Assembly (NCBI GenBank): GCA_002067095.1
Contig: MVQD01000041.1
Coordinates: forward strand, 1-36,089
Source: Methanoregulaceae archaeon PtaB.Bin056
Lineage (GTDB): Archaea; Halobacteriota; Methanomicrobia; Methanomicrobiales; Methanospirillaceae
DNA length: 36,089 nt
Direction of reading: 5' to 3'
Shown: positions 1 to 8,780 of the stretch, piece by piece
How the letters are laid out: every line of letters begins with the position of its first letter
How positions within the stretch are numbered: position 1 is the first letter of the stretch
Program-made: the position numbers and the translations under genes
Notes under the pieces: generated by a model
The model's database searches: none
The model's input: the letters and a program-made list of their open reading frames with translations, nothing else
Told to the model about the DNA's origin: nothing

Positions 1-4
1 TCTC

Positions 5-16
5 GGTATATAAAAG
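5..16 (+). promoter_or_regulatory. TATA box of the first amidohydrolase gene
   Basis: The AT-rich stretch TATATAAAAG lies at 7-16, about 20 bases before the ATG at 30. This spacing predicts a transcript starting almost at the start codon, so the mRNA is probably leaderless. The assignment rests on motif and distance only. Confidence 0.5.
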
Positions 17-29
17 CAAGTCAGCACGC

Positions 30-1079
30 ATGGCCGGAGGAGAACTCCTCGTGGAAGGTCGGGCGCTTCTTGGCGGGGAACTCGAGGAAGCGCCCGTGGC
101 AGTGGTGGTCAAAGACGGAGTCATCCACAGAATCGAGCACCTGACAGCAGCTCCTGATGACTCTCCCTGGATATGCCCTGCATTCTTCAACGCGCACACT
201 CACCTTGGCGACAGTCTTGCCATGGACCTCCCTTTCCGCGGCACGCTCGACGAACTGGTCAGGCCCCCTGACGGGCTCAAGCACCGGATCCTCAAGTCGG
301 CCGCGCGACCCGAACTGGTCAGGGGAATGCGCCTTACCCTCCTCACGATGGCCGCATCCGGGACCGCGGGATGTGCTGACTTCAGGGAAGGGGGAGTCGA
401 AGGGGTGTCAGCCCTGATGGAAGCGGCGCAGGGCATCCCGTTACGGCCCGTCATATTCGGGAGAGAGGGGGGAGAGGCGATTGCTGATGGACTCGGGGTC
501 AGCAGCGCGAGGGATGCAGGCCCAGGCCTGGAGGACGCGGTCTCGGTTGCGAGGAGATCGGGTCGCCTTGTCGCGTTCCACGCAGGGGAGAAGGATCCCG
601 GCGACGTGGACGGTGCCCTCGCATATGATCCCGACCTCCTGATCCACTGCACGCATGCCACCCGCCCCCAGCTCCGCCGCATTGCAGACCTCGATATCCC
701 GATCGCGATCTGCCCCAGGGCCAACTGGAGATTCGGGGTCACCTCGTCCCGCGACCATCCCCCCGTCGCCACCATGCAGGCCCTTGGATGCCGCATCCTC
801 CTTGGGACCGACAACGCCATGTGCGTGCAGCCCGACCTCTGGAGGGAGGCCCATTTCCTCTGCACCGTGTACGGCACCGCCCCCCGGGACGCGCTAAAAG
901 CTGCGACGCTCGGCTCTTTGCTGTATTCCGGGTCATATTCCATAAAAGAGGGCAATAAGGCAAATTTTCTCGTCATCGACCCCGGGCAGTCGAACCTTTC
1001 GCTCAGTCGCGATATCGCAGGAACCCTGGTAAACCGGGCGGGCCCGGAAAATATCGTGAGAAAGGTTATAAATTTATAG
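30..1079 (+). CDS. Amidohydrolase of the cytosine deaminase/chlorohydrolase (TRZ/ATZ) type
   Basis: This 349-residue protein belongs to the metal-dependent amidohydrolase superfamily, which typically deaminates purine, pyrimidine or triazine compounds in the cytosol. Visible metal ligands are H56 and H58 (motif HTH after the first strand), H184 in the VAFHAGE strand, H206/H209 in IHCTHA, and D261 in LLGTDN. This is the full set expected of a mononuclear deaminase. The N-terminal 45 residues and the C-terminal segment form the usual composite beta-sandwich. It is shorter than typical 420-450 residue deaminases such as the dadD product later in the window and has diverged from it, so the substrate cannot be named. 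The ATG at 30 is preferred because it keeps the first sandwich strand; an in-frame GTG at 51 follows a GGAGG and is the alternative. The next gene is separated by 37 bases with its own promoter. Confidence 0.8.
   Translation: MAGGELLVEGRALLGGELEEAPVAVVVKDGVIHRIEHLTAAPDDSPWICPAFFNAHTHLGDSLAMDLPFRGTLDELVRPPDGLKHRILKSAARPELVRGMRLTLLTMAASGTAGCADFREGGVEGVSALMEAAQGIPLRPVIFGREGGEAIADGLGVSSARDAGPGLEDAVSVARRSGRLVAFHAGEKDPGDVDGALAYDPDLLIHCTHATRPQLRRIADLDIPIAICPRANWRFGVTSSRDHPPVATMQALGCRILLGTDNAMCVQPDLWREAHFLCTVYGTAPRDALKAATLGSLLYSGSYSIKEGNKANFLVIDPGQSNLSLSRDIAGTLVNRAGPENIVRKVINL
1066..1078 (+). promoter_or_regulatory. TATA box for the UspA-CBS operon
   Basis: TTATAAATTTATA overlaps the last codons of the upstream gene. 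A start about 25 bases downstream (near 1097) leaves a short leader containing GGAGG at 1106-1110, six bases before the GTG start at 1117. Confidence 0.5.
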
Positions 1080-1116
1080 ATGACATTCATTAAGGAGACT
1101 GTTTTGGAGGGTAACC

Positions 1117-1554
1117 GTGTTCTCAGAGATATTGGTGGCTGTAGACGGGTCAAAAATAGGAAAGAGGGCGCTTGAGGTAGCGATCGAGGAGGCCCGCTTA
1201 TGGAAAGCGAGGGTCCATGTCATCTACGTAGTGGAGACAGGGTTGTTCTCCTCGCTTCCGATGGACAGCACGTGGGAGATAATGTACAGCATGCTCGAGA
1301 AGGAGGGACAGGAGACCCTCTCGCTCGCAAAAGAGCAGGCTGCCGCAAAAGGGGTCATGCTCGAGACTTACATCAGGCAGGGCCACGCAGGGAATGAGAT
1401 CATCAAGGCATCACGGGAACTTGGCGCCGACCTGATCATCGTGGGCTCGCACGGGAAGAGCGAGGTTGACCGCCTCCTCCTCGGGAGCGTCAGCTCGTTT
1501 GTGGTTGGGAACAGCAGCGTCGCGGTCCTGGTGGTGAGACCATCCCGGACATGA
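1117..1554 (+). CDS. Universal stress protein, UspA family, ATP-binding type
   Basis: A 145-residue single-domain UspA protein (adenine nucleotide alpha hydrolase fold). The N-terminus FSEILVAVDGS gives the first strand with the conserved Asp. The C-terminal GSHG, nine residues, then GS reproduces the nucleotide-binding signature G-2x-G-9x-G(S/T), so this is an ATP-binding rather than a non-binding Usp. The start is a GTG with a GGAGG six bases upstream. Its last codon overlaps the ATG of the CBS-domain gene (ATGA), so the two are almost certainly co-translated. Usp proteins usually dimerise and act in stress or energy sensing; pairing with a CBS protein, another adenylate sensor, fits an energy-sensing unit, but the client is unknown. 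Confidence 0.92.
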   Translation: MFSEILVAVDGSKIGKRALEVAIEEARLWKARVHVIYVVETGLFSSLPMDSTWEIMYSMLEKEGQETLSLAKEQAAAKGVMLETYIRQGHAGNEIIKASRELGADLIIVGSHGKSEVDRLLLGSVSSFVVGNSSVAVLVVRPSRT

Positions 1555-2396
1555 GCGTCAAAGCGTTTATGACATCCGACGTGGTCTCCGTGGAGATCCC
1601 CGGAAACCGCGACGACGTCCTGAAGATCCTCAAGCGTACCGGCATCTCCGGCGTGCCGGTCTTAAAGGAAGGAAAACTTGTGGGGATTATCACAAGGAAA
1701 GACCTCCTCCGCAAGGCTGAAGAGACGCAGCTTGGCCTCTTGATGACCCCTGACCCCGTGACCATCGGTCCGGATGCGACCATCCAGGAGGCTGCCACCA
1801 TGATGGTCAGGCATTCGGTCCGCCGCCTGCCGGTCGTTGAAGACGGAGCATTGCTCGGCCTGCTCTCTGTTGCAGACCTCATCGCAGCCCTCGCCCAGAT
1901 GAAGATCAGGGACGAAATAAAAGGCATCTACACCAGCCAGACCTTCGCCATATGGGAGGAGACACCCCTCCCCCTCGTGGGAAGGATCATGGAGATCTCC
2001 GGGTTCGAGGCGATACCCATCCTGGACGCCGAGAGCACGCTCCAGGGGATCATCTCGGAGCGTGACCTTATACGGCACTCCTCAATCGAGGACATGGTAG
2101 AGGTCAGCGATTTCTCGAACGGGACCGACGACGACGAGTGGACCTGGGAGAGTATCAGGGACATGCACACCATCAGTTACGGCATCTCAAAGATCCAGCT
2201 CCCCAACCGCCCGGTCAGGACAGCCATGGTCAAGAACGTCATATCTGTTCCCATGAACGCAGAGGTGAGCGAGTGCGCTCTGAAGATGAAGAGGGCGCGC
2301 GTGGACCAGCTCCCCGTGGTGAACGGGGACAAAAAACTGGTCGCCATGCTCTTTGACAGGGACCTTATCCGCGCCCTCTGCAGGGACAGTTCCTGA
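1551..2396 (+). CDS. CBS-domain protein with four CBS repeats
   Basis: This 281-residue soluble protein appears to consist wholly of two tandem CBS pairs. Repeats lie roughly at residues 1-57 (starting VKAFMTSDVVSV), 60-118 (LMTPDPVTIGPDATI), 120-180 and 222-280 (AMVKNVISVPMNAEV). Several carry the usual G(V/I)P(V/I)-type and SxxDL/RxDL motifs of adenosine-ligand binding CBS domains. No kinase, transporter or enzyme domain is attached. Between repeats 3 and 4 there is an acidic linker with NGTDDDEWTWES. Translation starts at the ATG overlapping the uspA stop. CBS pairs generally bind AMP, ATP or SAM and regulate a partner; here the partner is unknown, with the co-encoded Usp the obvious candidate. 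Confidence 0.9.
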   Translation: MSVKAFMTSDVVSVEIPGNRDDVLKILKRTGISGVPVLKEGKLVGIITRKDLLRKAEETQLGLLMTPDPVTIGPDATIQEAATMMVRHSVRRLPVVEDGALLGLLSVADLIAALAQMKIRDEIKGIYTSQTFAIWEETPLPLVGRIMEISGFEAIPILDAESTLQGIISERDLIRHSSIEDMVEVSDFSNGTDDDEWTWESIRDMHTISYGISKIQLPNRPVRTAMVKNVISVPMNAEVSECALKMKRARVDQLPVVNGDKKLVAMLFDRDLIRALCRDSS

Positions 2397-2488
2397 TAAC
2401 AACTTTTAAATTTTATAAGGACATTGTATTGTTTGAAAGCGCTTTTCGAGCATTTTACTGGCGTTTAAGAATATTTTGGGGTGTGTGA
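2397..2488 (+). promoter_or_regulatory. psmB promoter and leader, with a central palindrome
   Basis: This AT-rich spacer holds a TATA element TTTTATAAGG at 2411-2420, predicting a start near 2438. Close to that point is the perfect palindrome AAAGCGCTTT at 2436-2445, a possible operator or 5' hairpin. A second AT-rich stretch near 2463-2476 is too close to the ATG at 2489 to be the main TATA box unless the mRNA is leaderless. Confidence 0.4.
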
Positions 2489-3130
2489 ATGAATGAGAGA
2501 TACCAGGAAGGAATGAAAGGGACCACCACCGTCGGGCTAGTCTTCCAGGACGGCGTGGTCCTTGCATCCGAGATGAGGGCCACAATGGGATACATGATCG
2601 CCTCAAAGACTGCAAAAAAGATCTACCAGATCGCCGACCGGATCGGGATGACCACGGCAGGGGGTGTAGGGGACGCCCAGCAGATGGCACGGCTGATGAC
2701 CGTGGAATGCAGCCTCTACCAGATCAGGAGGGGCAGGCCAATGACAGTAGGCGCGGTCGCGACACTCCTGTCGAATATCCTGAACAACAACCGGTATTAT
2801 CCCTTCTATGTCCAGCTGCTTGTCGGCGGGATTGACGAGAACGGGCCGAACCTCTACGCGGTGGACGCACTCGGCGGGGCATCCAGAGAGGAGGAGATGG
2901 TGGCCACCGGGTCGGGTTCGCCGATGGCATTCGGCGTCCTTGAAGACCGGTACCGCAAAGACATGGACGAGGACGAAGCGGTATCGCTGGCTGTGCGGGC
3001 GGTCCGCTCTGCCATGAAGAGGGATGCAGGCTCCGGGGAAGGAATCCACGTGGTGGTCATCACAAAAGAGGCATACAGGGAGATTGGAGACCAGGAAGTC
3101 GCGAAACACTTTCCGGCCGTCCCCGCATAA
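2489..3130 (+). CDS. psmB: 20S proteasome beta subunit (catalytic), precursor
   Basis: A 213-residue threonine protease precursor. The propeptide is short (11 residues, ending MKG) and is expected to be removed autocatalytically between G11 and T12, exposing the nucleophile in TTTVG. Relative to T12 as residue 1, the conserved E17 (E28 here) and K33 (K44, in TAKK) are in place, as is the GSGSP motif that supports the active site. Length fits archaeal beta subunits. It forms the inner rings of the 20S particle, degrading proteins unfolded by PAN or Cdc48-type ATPases in the cytosol. The alpha subunit and ATPase are not in this window. The gene has its own promoter and a T7 run after its stop; downstream aCPSF1 is a neighbour I recall as common in methanogens. 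Confidence 0.96.
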   Translation: MNERYQEGMKGTTTVGLVFQDGVVLASEMRATMGYMIASKTAKKIYQIADRIGMTTAGGVGDAQQMARLMTVECSLYQIRRGRPMTVGAVATLLSNILNNNRYYPFYVQLLVGGIDENGPNLYAVDALGGASREEEMVATGSGSPMAFGVLEDRYRKDMDEDEAVSLAVRAVRSAMKRDAGSGEGIHVVVITKEAYREIGDQEVAKHFPAVPA

Positions 3131-3132
3131 CT

Positions 3133-3142
3133 CCTTTTTTTC
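3133..3142 (+). terminator. Oligo-T terminator after psmB
   Basis: CC followed by seven T at 3135-3141, immediately after the psmB stop, is the simple U-tract type of archaeal terminator. Because aCPSF1 begins only 24 bases after the stop, this site may be partial and also serve as a leader for the next gene. Confidence 0.4.
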
Positions 3143-3154
3143 GGGTAGGTTTTG

Positions 3155-5044
3155 ATGCTTATAGAAGAGAGGCTCAAAGAGCTCAAGAACAAGATCAATG
3201 AGAAGGTCCCCCGTGGGATCACCGTCTCTGAGGTGGAGTTCGAAGGGCCGGAACTGGTCATCTACACCGATGACCCCAAGAAGTTCGCCGACCAGGCAGA
3301 CCTGATAAAGATCCTGGCCCGCGACCTCCGGAAACGGATCGTCGTCCGCCCAAACGTCCTCGAGGACCCGGAAAAAGCGGTCCAGGACATCCGTGCAGTC
3401 GTTGCAGAGAATGCAGGGATCACCGACATCTACTTCGATGCGGATACCGGAGAGGTCCTAATCGAGGCTGAGAAGCCCGGTGTCGTGATCGGGAAGAACG
3501 GGGCGACCCTCCGTGAGATCACAAAACACATCGGCTGGACTCCGAAGGTCGTGAGGACTCCTCCCATCGAGAGCGTGACGGTCAAGCAGATCCGCCAGTA
3601 CCTTCGTTCCGTCAACGAAGAGAGGAAGGAGTTCCTCCGTACCATCGGAAGGCGGATCCACAGGGACGTGATCGCCCGGGACCAGTGGGTCAGGGTCACG
3701 ATGCTCGGCTGCTGCCGTGAGGTGGGGAGGGCGGCGTTCCTCATCTCCACCCCTGAGTCGAGGGTCCTCGTCGACTGCGGCGAGAAACCGGGGAACAGCG
3801 CGAGCACTCCCTATCTCTATGTCCCCGAGATCCACCCACTGAGCCAGCTGGACGCGGTGGTCCTCACCCATGCGCACCTTGACCACTGTGCCCTGGTGCC
3901 ACTCCTCTTTAAGTATGGATACGACGGCCCGGTCTACAGCACCCCCCCGACGCGGGACCTCTCCGCGATGCTGCAGCTCGATTACCTCGACGTGGTCAGC
4001 AAGGAAGACCGGAAGATCCCCTACAGCTCAAACGAGGTCAAGAATTACATACGCCACTCCATCACCCTCAACTACGGGAGCGTCACCGATATCGCCCCTG
4101 ACATCAAACTGACGTTCCACAATGCCGGCCACATCCTCGGATCTGCGATCACCCACTTTCATATCGGTGACGGTCTCTACAACATCGCGTTTACCGGAGA
4201 CTTCAACTTCAGCAAGAGCCGCCTCTTCAACCCGGCCACGAACAATTTCCCACGCCTCGAGGCGCTCGTGATGGAGAGCACCTACGGAGGAGGCGGTGAT
4301 ATGCAGCCGTCCAGGGCCGAGGCCGAGGAGAAACTGTACGAGACGGTGAAGACTGTCGTACAGAGGGGAGGAAAAGTCATCATCCCCGCGTTTGCAGTGG
4401 GAAGGTCTCAGGAGGTGATGCTCGCACTCGAGGAGGCGATGCGGAAGGAGAAGATCCCTCAGGTGAAGATCTACCTCGACGGGATGATCAGGGAGGCGAC
4501 CGCCATTCACACGACCTACCCGGAGTACCTGAACAGCGACCTCCGCACGCAGATCTTCAAGGAGGGGCACAATCCATTCCTTGCGGAATACTTCGTCCCG
4601 GTTGACTCGCCCGATCTCAGGGAGAGAGTGATCAACGGCGACCCCTGTGTCATCATCACCACGAGCGGGATGCTGAACGGCGGGCCTGTCATGGAGTACC
4701 TGAGCAACCTGGCACCGGACGAACGCAATGCCCTGGTCTTCGTCGGGTACCAGGCTGACGGGACACTCGGGCGGCGCATACAGAAAGGCTGGAGAGAGGT
4801 GCCGATAGGGAGGAAGGACACCATCGTCATCAACCTCGAGATCGTGACCGTGGACGGGTTCTCAGGCCACTCTGACAGGAAGCAGCTGATGAACTACATC
4901 GGCCACATCCAGCCCCGCCCCGAGAAGATCTTCACGGTGCACGGCGACGAGAACAATACTATCGACCTTGCAAGTTCGCTTTACAAGCGCTTCCACATCG
5001 AGACCCATTCCCCCATGAACCTGGAGACGTATAGGCTGGTATGA
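3155..5044 (+). CDS. fttA: aCPSF1 (FttA): KH / metallo-beta-lactamase / beta-CASP ribonuclease
   Basis: This 629-residue protein is the archaeal homologue of the cleavage and polyadenylation endonuclease CPSF73. In order it has an N-terminal KH-like region (about 1-65), a KH domain with a GKNG loop ([13 protein letters not shown], about 105-125), a metallo-beta-lactamase domain and an inserted beta-CASP domain. The zinc motif HAHLDH is at residues 239-244; the later motifs GHILGS, TGDF and the C-terminal GFSGHSD and TVHGDE histidines are all present. In methanogens this family has been shown to cut nascent RNA at U-rich 3' ends and drive transcription termination. An in-frame TTG sits one codon upstream at 3152, but the ATG at 3155 is the natural start. 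Its stop overlaps the ATG of the MFS gene. Confidence 0.95.
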   Translation: MLIEERLKELKNKINEKVPRGITVSEVEFEGPELVIYTDDPKKFADQADLIKILARDLRKRIVVRPNVLEDPEKAVQDIRAVVAENAGITDIYFDADTGEVLIEAEKPGVVIGKNGATLREITKHIGWTPKVVRTPPIESVTVKQIRQYLRSVNEERKEFLRTIGRRIHRDVIARDQWVRVTMLGCCREVGRAAFLISTPESRVLVDCGEKPGNSASTPYLYVPEIHPLSQLDAVVLTHAHLDHCALVPLLFKYGYDGPVYSTPPTRDLSAMLQLDYLDVVSKEDRKIPYSSNEVKNYIRHSITLNYGSVTDIAPDIKLTFHNAGHILGSAITHFHIGDGLYNIAFTGDFNFSKSRLFNPATNNFPRLEALVMESTYGGGGDMQPSRAEAEEKLYETVKTVVQRGGKVIIPAFAVGRSQEVMLALEEAMRKEKIPQVKIYLDGMIREATAIHTTYPEYLNSDLRTQIFKEGHNPFLAEYFVPVDSPDLRERVINGDPCVIITTSGMLNGGPVMEYLSNLAPDERNALVFVGYQADGTLGRRIQKGWREVPIGRKDTIVINLEIVTVDGFSGHSDRKQLMNYIGHIQPRPEKIFTVHGDENNTIDLASSLYKRFHIETHSPMNLETYRLV

Positions 5045-6144
5045 GAACGCGCCTGCCCCTCTTCATCGGGGTCTTCGTGGTCATGGCCCTCTCCAATGCC
5101 ATCGTCCCGGTCCTCCCCTCTTTTGCCGTCGGGACGGCGGCACAGGGTGCTCTCTTCTCCGCATATTTCCTGGGTGCGTTCCTGCTTGTCCTTCCGGCGG
5201 GATACCTTGCCGACCGGATTGGCGAGATCCCGCTCATCCAGGCCGGGCTCCTGCTCACCTTCCTCAGTGGCCTCACGCTCGCATTTGCCGCATCTCCGTC
5301 TCTTTTCCTGGCAGGACGGCTGCTGGAAGGATTTGGTGCGGGGCTCTTTGTACCTGCGGCGCTTTCCCTCCTCAACGCACGGCCTGATCATGAGCGAATG
5401 AGCGGCTATTTCATGGCACTCCTCAACCTTGGCCTGCTGGTGGGCCTCCTTGGCACAGGGTGGCTCGTGCTCCGGTGGGCCGGCGTGTATGCAGGCATAT
5501 ACCTCTTCACCATCGTGTCTGTCCTCCCGCTCGCGCTCTCTTTAGCGATGGGGAGAGGCACACCGGGGACTGCAGGCATTGCGGTCGAGACCGCATCGGC
5601 CACATTCGGGCGCCTGAAATGGGTATTTTCTTCCTATTTCTGGCTCTGGGCCTCTGCGGTCCTGATCATCGGCATTACCGGCGCGCTCACCGCGCTCCAC
5701 CCCGAGTACACAGACCTGCCGCCTGACATCGTCTCCCAGGAGATCGCCCTGATGAACCTTGCCACCATCGCCGCCATCCTGGTTGCCTCCCATGCCAGCC
5801 TTCCCCCGGTCCCCACCATCCGGACTGCGGCTGTTGCAATGGCAGGAGCAGTGGTGTTGACCTTCTTCTCGGTGTGGGGATTCCTCCTCGTCGGGTGGCT
5901 CGCAGGGATGGTGATGATCTCCCAGCTCGTATTCCTCGCCGGGGTAAGCACCCGCCAGGGGGTCCTGATGGGACTCTTCAATACCGCGAGTTACGGCGGT
6001 ATGACACTCCTCCCCTTCCTTGCAGGGATCCTGGCAGAGTATGCAGGGTTTCCTGCAGCATTTGCTGCCATCGCCCTGTGCGCCCTCCTCGTCGCCGCGA
6101 CTATCGGACGCTGCGGGTGCAGCCTGAAGAAAGGGGACGCATGA
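5041..6144 (+). CDS. Major facilitator superfamily transporter
   Basis: A 367-residue, strongly hydrophobic integral membrane protein with about eleven or twelve predicted helices. The loop between helices 2 and 3 reads [12 protein letters not shown], matching the MFS signature (G-x-L-A-D-R-x-G). A second arginine-rich loop appears after helix 4 ([12 protein letters not shown]), as in drug:H+ antiporter-type members. The start ATG overlaps the aCPSF1 stop and the end overlaps the next ATG, so translation is coupled on both sides. Substrate cannot be deduced. It is shorter than typical 400-residue MFS proteins, mostly through a short central loop. Its position between an RNA nuclease and a polyphosphatase-type protein looks like an operon of convenience. 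Confidence 0.85.
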   Translation: MRTRLPLFIGVFVVMALSNAIVPVLPSFAVGTAAQGALFSAYFLGAFLLVLPAGYLADRIGEIPLIQAGLLLTFLSGLTLAFAASPSLFLAGRLLEGFGAGLFVPAALSLLNARPDHERMSGYFMALLNLGLLVGLLGTGWLVLRWAGVYAGIYLFTIVSVLPLALSLAMGRGTPGTAGIAVETASATFGRLKWVFSSYFWLWASAVLIIGITGALTALHPEYTDLPPDIVSQEIALMNLATIAAILVASHASLPPVPTIRTAAVAMAGAVVLTFFSVWGFLLVGWLAGMVMISQLVFLAGVSTRQGVLMGLFNTASYGGMTLLPFLAGILAEYAGFPAAFAAIALCALLVAATIGRCGCSLKKGDA

Positions 6145-8045
6145 GGGTCAACCTGCCACGTTCCCCTGGGAGACAGGGTCCCGGGACCCGCGGGGACGGC
6201 AGGGTGGTTGCGTTCTTTGATATCGGCACCAACTCCATACGCCTCCTGGTTGTCTGCCTCCAAAGGGACTGCACGTACCAGGTGCTCACCCGCCAGAAGG
6301 AGGTCGTGCGGCTGGGAGAAGGGGAGTTCGAAGACTGCTGCATCAGCGAGAGCGCCATTGAGCGGGCGGTAGTGGTCTGCCAGAGGTTCATCGACCTTGC
6401 GCATTCCTTTGGTGCCGACGAGTACGTGGCAGTGGCAACATCTGCCACAAGGGAGGCTAAAAACAGAAACGACCTCCTCCACCGCCTCAGGCAGGAAGCC
6501 CGCCTCGATGTCAGGGTCGTATCGGGCGAAGAAGAGGCGAGGCTGATCTACCTGGGGGTGGCCGGCGGCACGCACCTTGGAGACGAGCGTGCATTCTTCC
6601 TCGATATCGGCGGCGGAAGCACCGAGATCATCGTCGGCGGGCAGCACGCGTACGAACTGCTTGTCTCTCTGCCGCTCGGCGCCATTCGCCTCACGAACCA
6701 GTTCTTTGCACGCGGCTTTGATGGCCGCGTCTCAAAGAAACGATACGAATCGATCTGCCGCCACGTGCGCGAGGTGATCGGCCGGGAGATCTGGAGGTTC
6801 TCCGGGCCAAGGCCGGTACGGGCTATCGGCAGTTCAGGGACCATCATCAACCTGGCGGAGATCGCAAGCCGGACTGCAAACGGGGCAAGATCAGCCGGTC
6901 CGGGGTTCCTGGATAAAAAGAGTCTCTCACGCGTGATCGCGCTTCTCTGTTCACTCACTCTCAAGGAGCGACGGAGTCTCCCTGGCATCAACCCTGAGCG
7001 GTCGGACATCATCATTGCCGGGGCGGCAGTCCTGGACTGCCTCATGGAGGCGTTCTCCATTGAGAGGATCGAGGTCACCGGGAGAGGCCTCCAGGAAGGG
7101 CTGCTTGCGGACTATCTCAGCAGGATGGAGGGGTTTCCTCTCCTGGACCAGCTCAGTGTCCGGGAAAGGAGCGTCCTCCAGCTCGCCCGCTCATGCGGGG
7201 TGAACGAGTTCCATTCGAGGACCGTTGCAAAGCTCGCACTGGAGCTCTTCGACTCTTCGGGAAAGGCAGGGCTCCATATGTTCGGGCCTGAGGAGAGGGA
7301 GCTTCTCCTCTATGCCACGTTCCTGCATGACGTGGGGTCGTTTATCTCCTACCAGGACCACCAGGTACACTCCCACTACATCATCCGCAACAGCGATATG
7401 CCGGGATTCTCCCGGAGAGAGGCGCTCGTCATGGCAACGATCGCCAGGTTTCACAGGAAAAAGGCGCCGGGGAAGCGGGAACTTGCGGGAACCGGGCTTG
7501 TCCCCTCAGACCAGAAGAGAGTCCGGGCGCTTGTCGCACTGCTCAGGATGGCCGAGAGCCTGGATCGGAGCCACGCCGCCCTTGTCCGCCGTGCCGCGTT
7601 CCAGGAAACAACCGGGAAGAACGCGGTACTCCTCATCAGCGCGGTGGGAGACTGCCAGCTCGAACTGTGGGGGATCGAGCATGAAGCAGGGAATTTCCGG
7701 AGGATATTCGGGCGAAGGCTCGTGACAGAAGTGCGCAGGGTCGAACTGGGCGAGATGCACGAACGGGACAAAGAACCCCTTCCAAACCTTCTCAACCATT
7801 CCACCCCGAGGGGATGGCATCCGGGAGAGGGCAGGATGGATGGGAGGTGCGATCAACCGTCTCACCGGAGCGGAGATGGAATGACAACCTGCCATGTACC
7901 TGCGGGCGATCCCCGCCATGGCCAGGCCCATGGGGAGAGACCGCCTGCCTCAAGGCCTCTCTTTGCGTCACCCAGCTGCGATCCGGGAGAATGGGAGGGA
8001 GATCACGTACCCCGCAGTCGCAAAAAGGATAATCGTCGCCCCTGA
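6141..8045 (+). CDS. ppx: Ppx/GppA phosphatase with C-terminal HD domain and an unusual tail
   Basis: An exopolyphosphatase/guanosine pentaphosphatase family protein (ASKHA fold). Phosphate loops are visible as FFDIGTNSIRLLV near the N-terminus and FLDIGGGSTEII in the middle, with the VSGEEEARLIY segment between and the SSGTI loop after. A second, HD-type domain follows (HSRTVAKLA, then LHDVG, then HSHYIIRN), as in E. coli Ppx. It is expected to hydrolyse polyphosphate or related phosphoanhydrides in the cytosol. The ATG at 6141 overlaps the MFS stop; the open frame extends upstream but only within the MFS gene. Recognisable homology ends near residue 535; the last 100 residues are rich in Arg, Pro, Gly, Ser and His and look like read-through into non-coding DNA, overlapping the convergent znuB by 78 bases. 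Total length is 634 residues. Confidence 0.88.
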   Translation: MRVNLPRSPGRQGPGTRGDGRVVAFFDIGTNSIRLLVVCLQRDCTYQVLTRQKEVVRLGEGEFEDCCISESAIERAVVVCQRFIDLAHSFGADEYVAVATSATREAKNRNDLLHRLRQEARLDVRVVSGEEEARLIYLGVAGGTHLGDERAFFLDIGGGSTEIIVGGQHAYELLVSLPLGAIRLTNQFFARGFDGRVSKKRYESICRHVREVIGREIWRFSGPRPVRAIGSSGTIINLAEIASRTANGARSAGPGFLDKKSLSRVIALLCSLTLKERRSLPGINPERSDIIIAGAAVLDCLMEAFSIERIEVTGRGLQEGLLADYLSRMEGFPLLDQLSVRERSVLQLARSCGVNEFHSRTVAKLALELFDSSGKAGLHMFGPEERELLLYATFLHDVGSFISYQDHQVHSHYIIRNSDMPGFSRREALVMATIARFHRKKAPGKRELAGTGLVPSDQKRVRALVALLRMAESLDRSHAALVRRAAFQETTGKNAVLLISAVGDCQLELWGIEHEAGNFRRIFGRRLVTEVRRVELGEMHERDKEPLPNLLNHSTPRGWHPGEGRMDGRCDQPSHRSGDGMTTCHVPAGDPRHGQAHGERPPASRPLFASPSCDPGEWEGDHVPRSRKKDNRRP

Positions 8046-8780
8046 AGGGATATCGAGGAGATAGGAGAGCCAGAGCCCGCCGAGAGAGAAAACGAGGCCA
8101 AGGAAGACGGAGACGGCCATCATGGAGAGAAGCGTCTTTGCAAATCCCCGGGCTGTGGCCGCAGGGAGGGTGAGGAGGGCTATGACGAGGATGATTCCCA
8201 CCACCCTGATGAGCATGACCACCGTGATCGCGACCAGCACGAGGAGGAGGAGCGAGAGCCACGTGACAGGCAGGTTCATCACGCGGGCATACTCCTCGTC
8301 GAAAGTGACCGCCTGCAGCTGCGTGTAGAGGACCGCCACCACAAAAATGACCACTCCGCACAGCACGGCCATCATCACGATATCCGACCTCGGCACGAGA
8401 AGGATATTTCCAAACAGGTAACTGAAGAGGTCCGGGGCATACCCCGGCGCAAGGCCTATGCAGATGATCCCGACTGCCATCCCTGCTGCCCAGACGGCTG
8501 CGACCAGGGTGTCAAGGTTCTGCCCGGCCTTCTCCTTCAGGACACCTATGCCAAGCGCCACGACCGTGGTGAACCCGAACGCACCTGCGAGGGGGTCCAC
8601 CCCGAAGAGATATCCAAGGCCGACTCCGCCAAAGGCCGCGTGGGAGATGCCCCCCGAGATCGAGACCATCCGTTTCACCACGACGTAACTGCCGATGATG
8701 CCGCAGGAGATGCTCGCAAAGAGGCCGGCAAGAAGGGCATTCTGGAAGAATTCATACTCCAGGATTCCGGGTCCGATCAT
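7968..8780 (-). CDS. znuB: Zn/Mn ABC transporter permease (ZnuB/ABC-3 family)
   Basis: A 270-residue polytopic membrane protein with about eight helices, typical of the ABC-3 permease family (ZnuB, MntB, TroC). The N-terminus EFFQNALLAGLFASISCGIIG and the following VVVKRMVSISGGISHAAFGG are hallmark segments; the latter contacts the ATPase. The reading frame is open for 48 more codons upstream, but that part lies inside znuC and is not membrane-like, so the ATG at 8780, which overlaps the znuC stop, is the start. Its 3' end overlaps the convergent ppx frame. The metal could be zinc or manganese; the family does not distinguish these from sequence alone. Confidence 0.92.
   Translation of the reverse strand: MIGPGILEYEFFQNALLAGLFASISCGIIGSYVVVKRMVSISGGISHAAFGGVGLGYLFGVDPLAGAFGFTTVVALGIGVLKEKAGQNLDTLVAAVWAAGMAVGIICIGLAPGYAPDLFSYLFGNILLVPRSDIVMMAVLCGVVIFVVAVLYTQLQAVTFDEEYARVMNLPVTWLSLLLLVLVAITVVMLIRVVGIILVIALLTLPAATARGFAKTLLSMMAVSVFLGLVFSLGGLWLSYLLDIPSGATIILFATAGYVISLPFSRIAAG

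Noticed and set aside
200-1153. A 317-codon minus-strand frame opposite the first amidohydrolase
   Set aside because: Shadow of the plus-strand enzyme, whose metal ligands are all present.
5874-6140. An N-terminal extension of the Ppx/GppA frame
   Set aside because: It lies entirely within the MFS gene and has no homology; the ATG at 6141 is coupled to the MFS stop.
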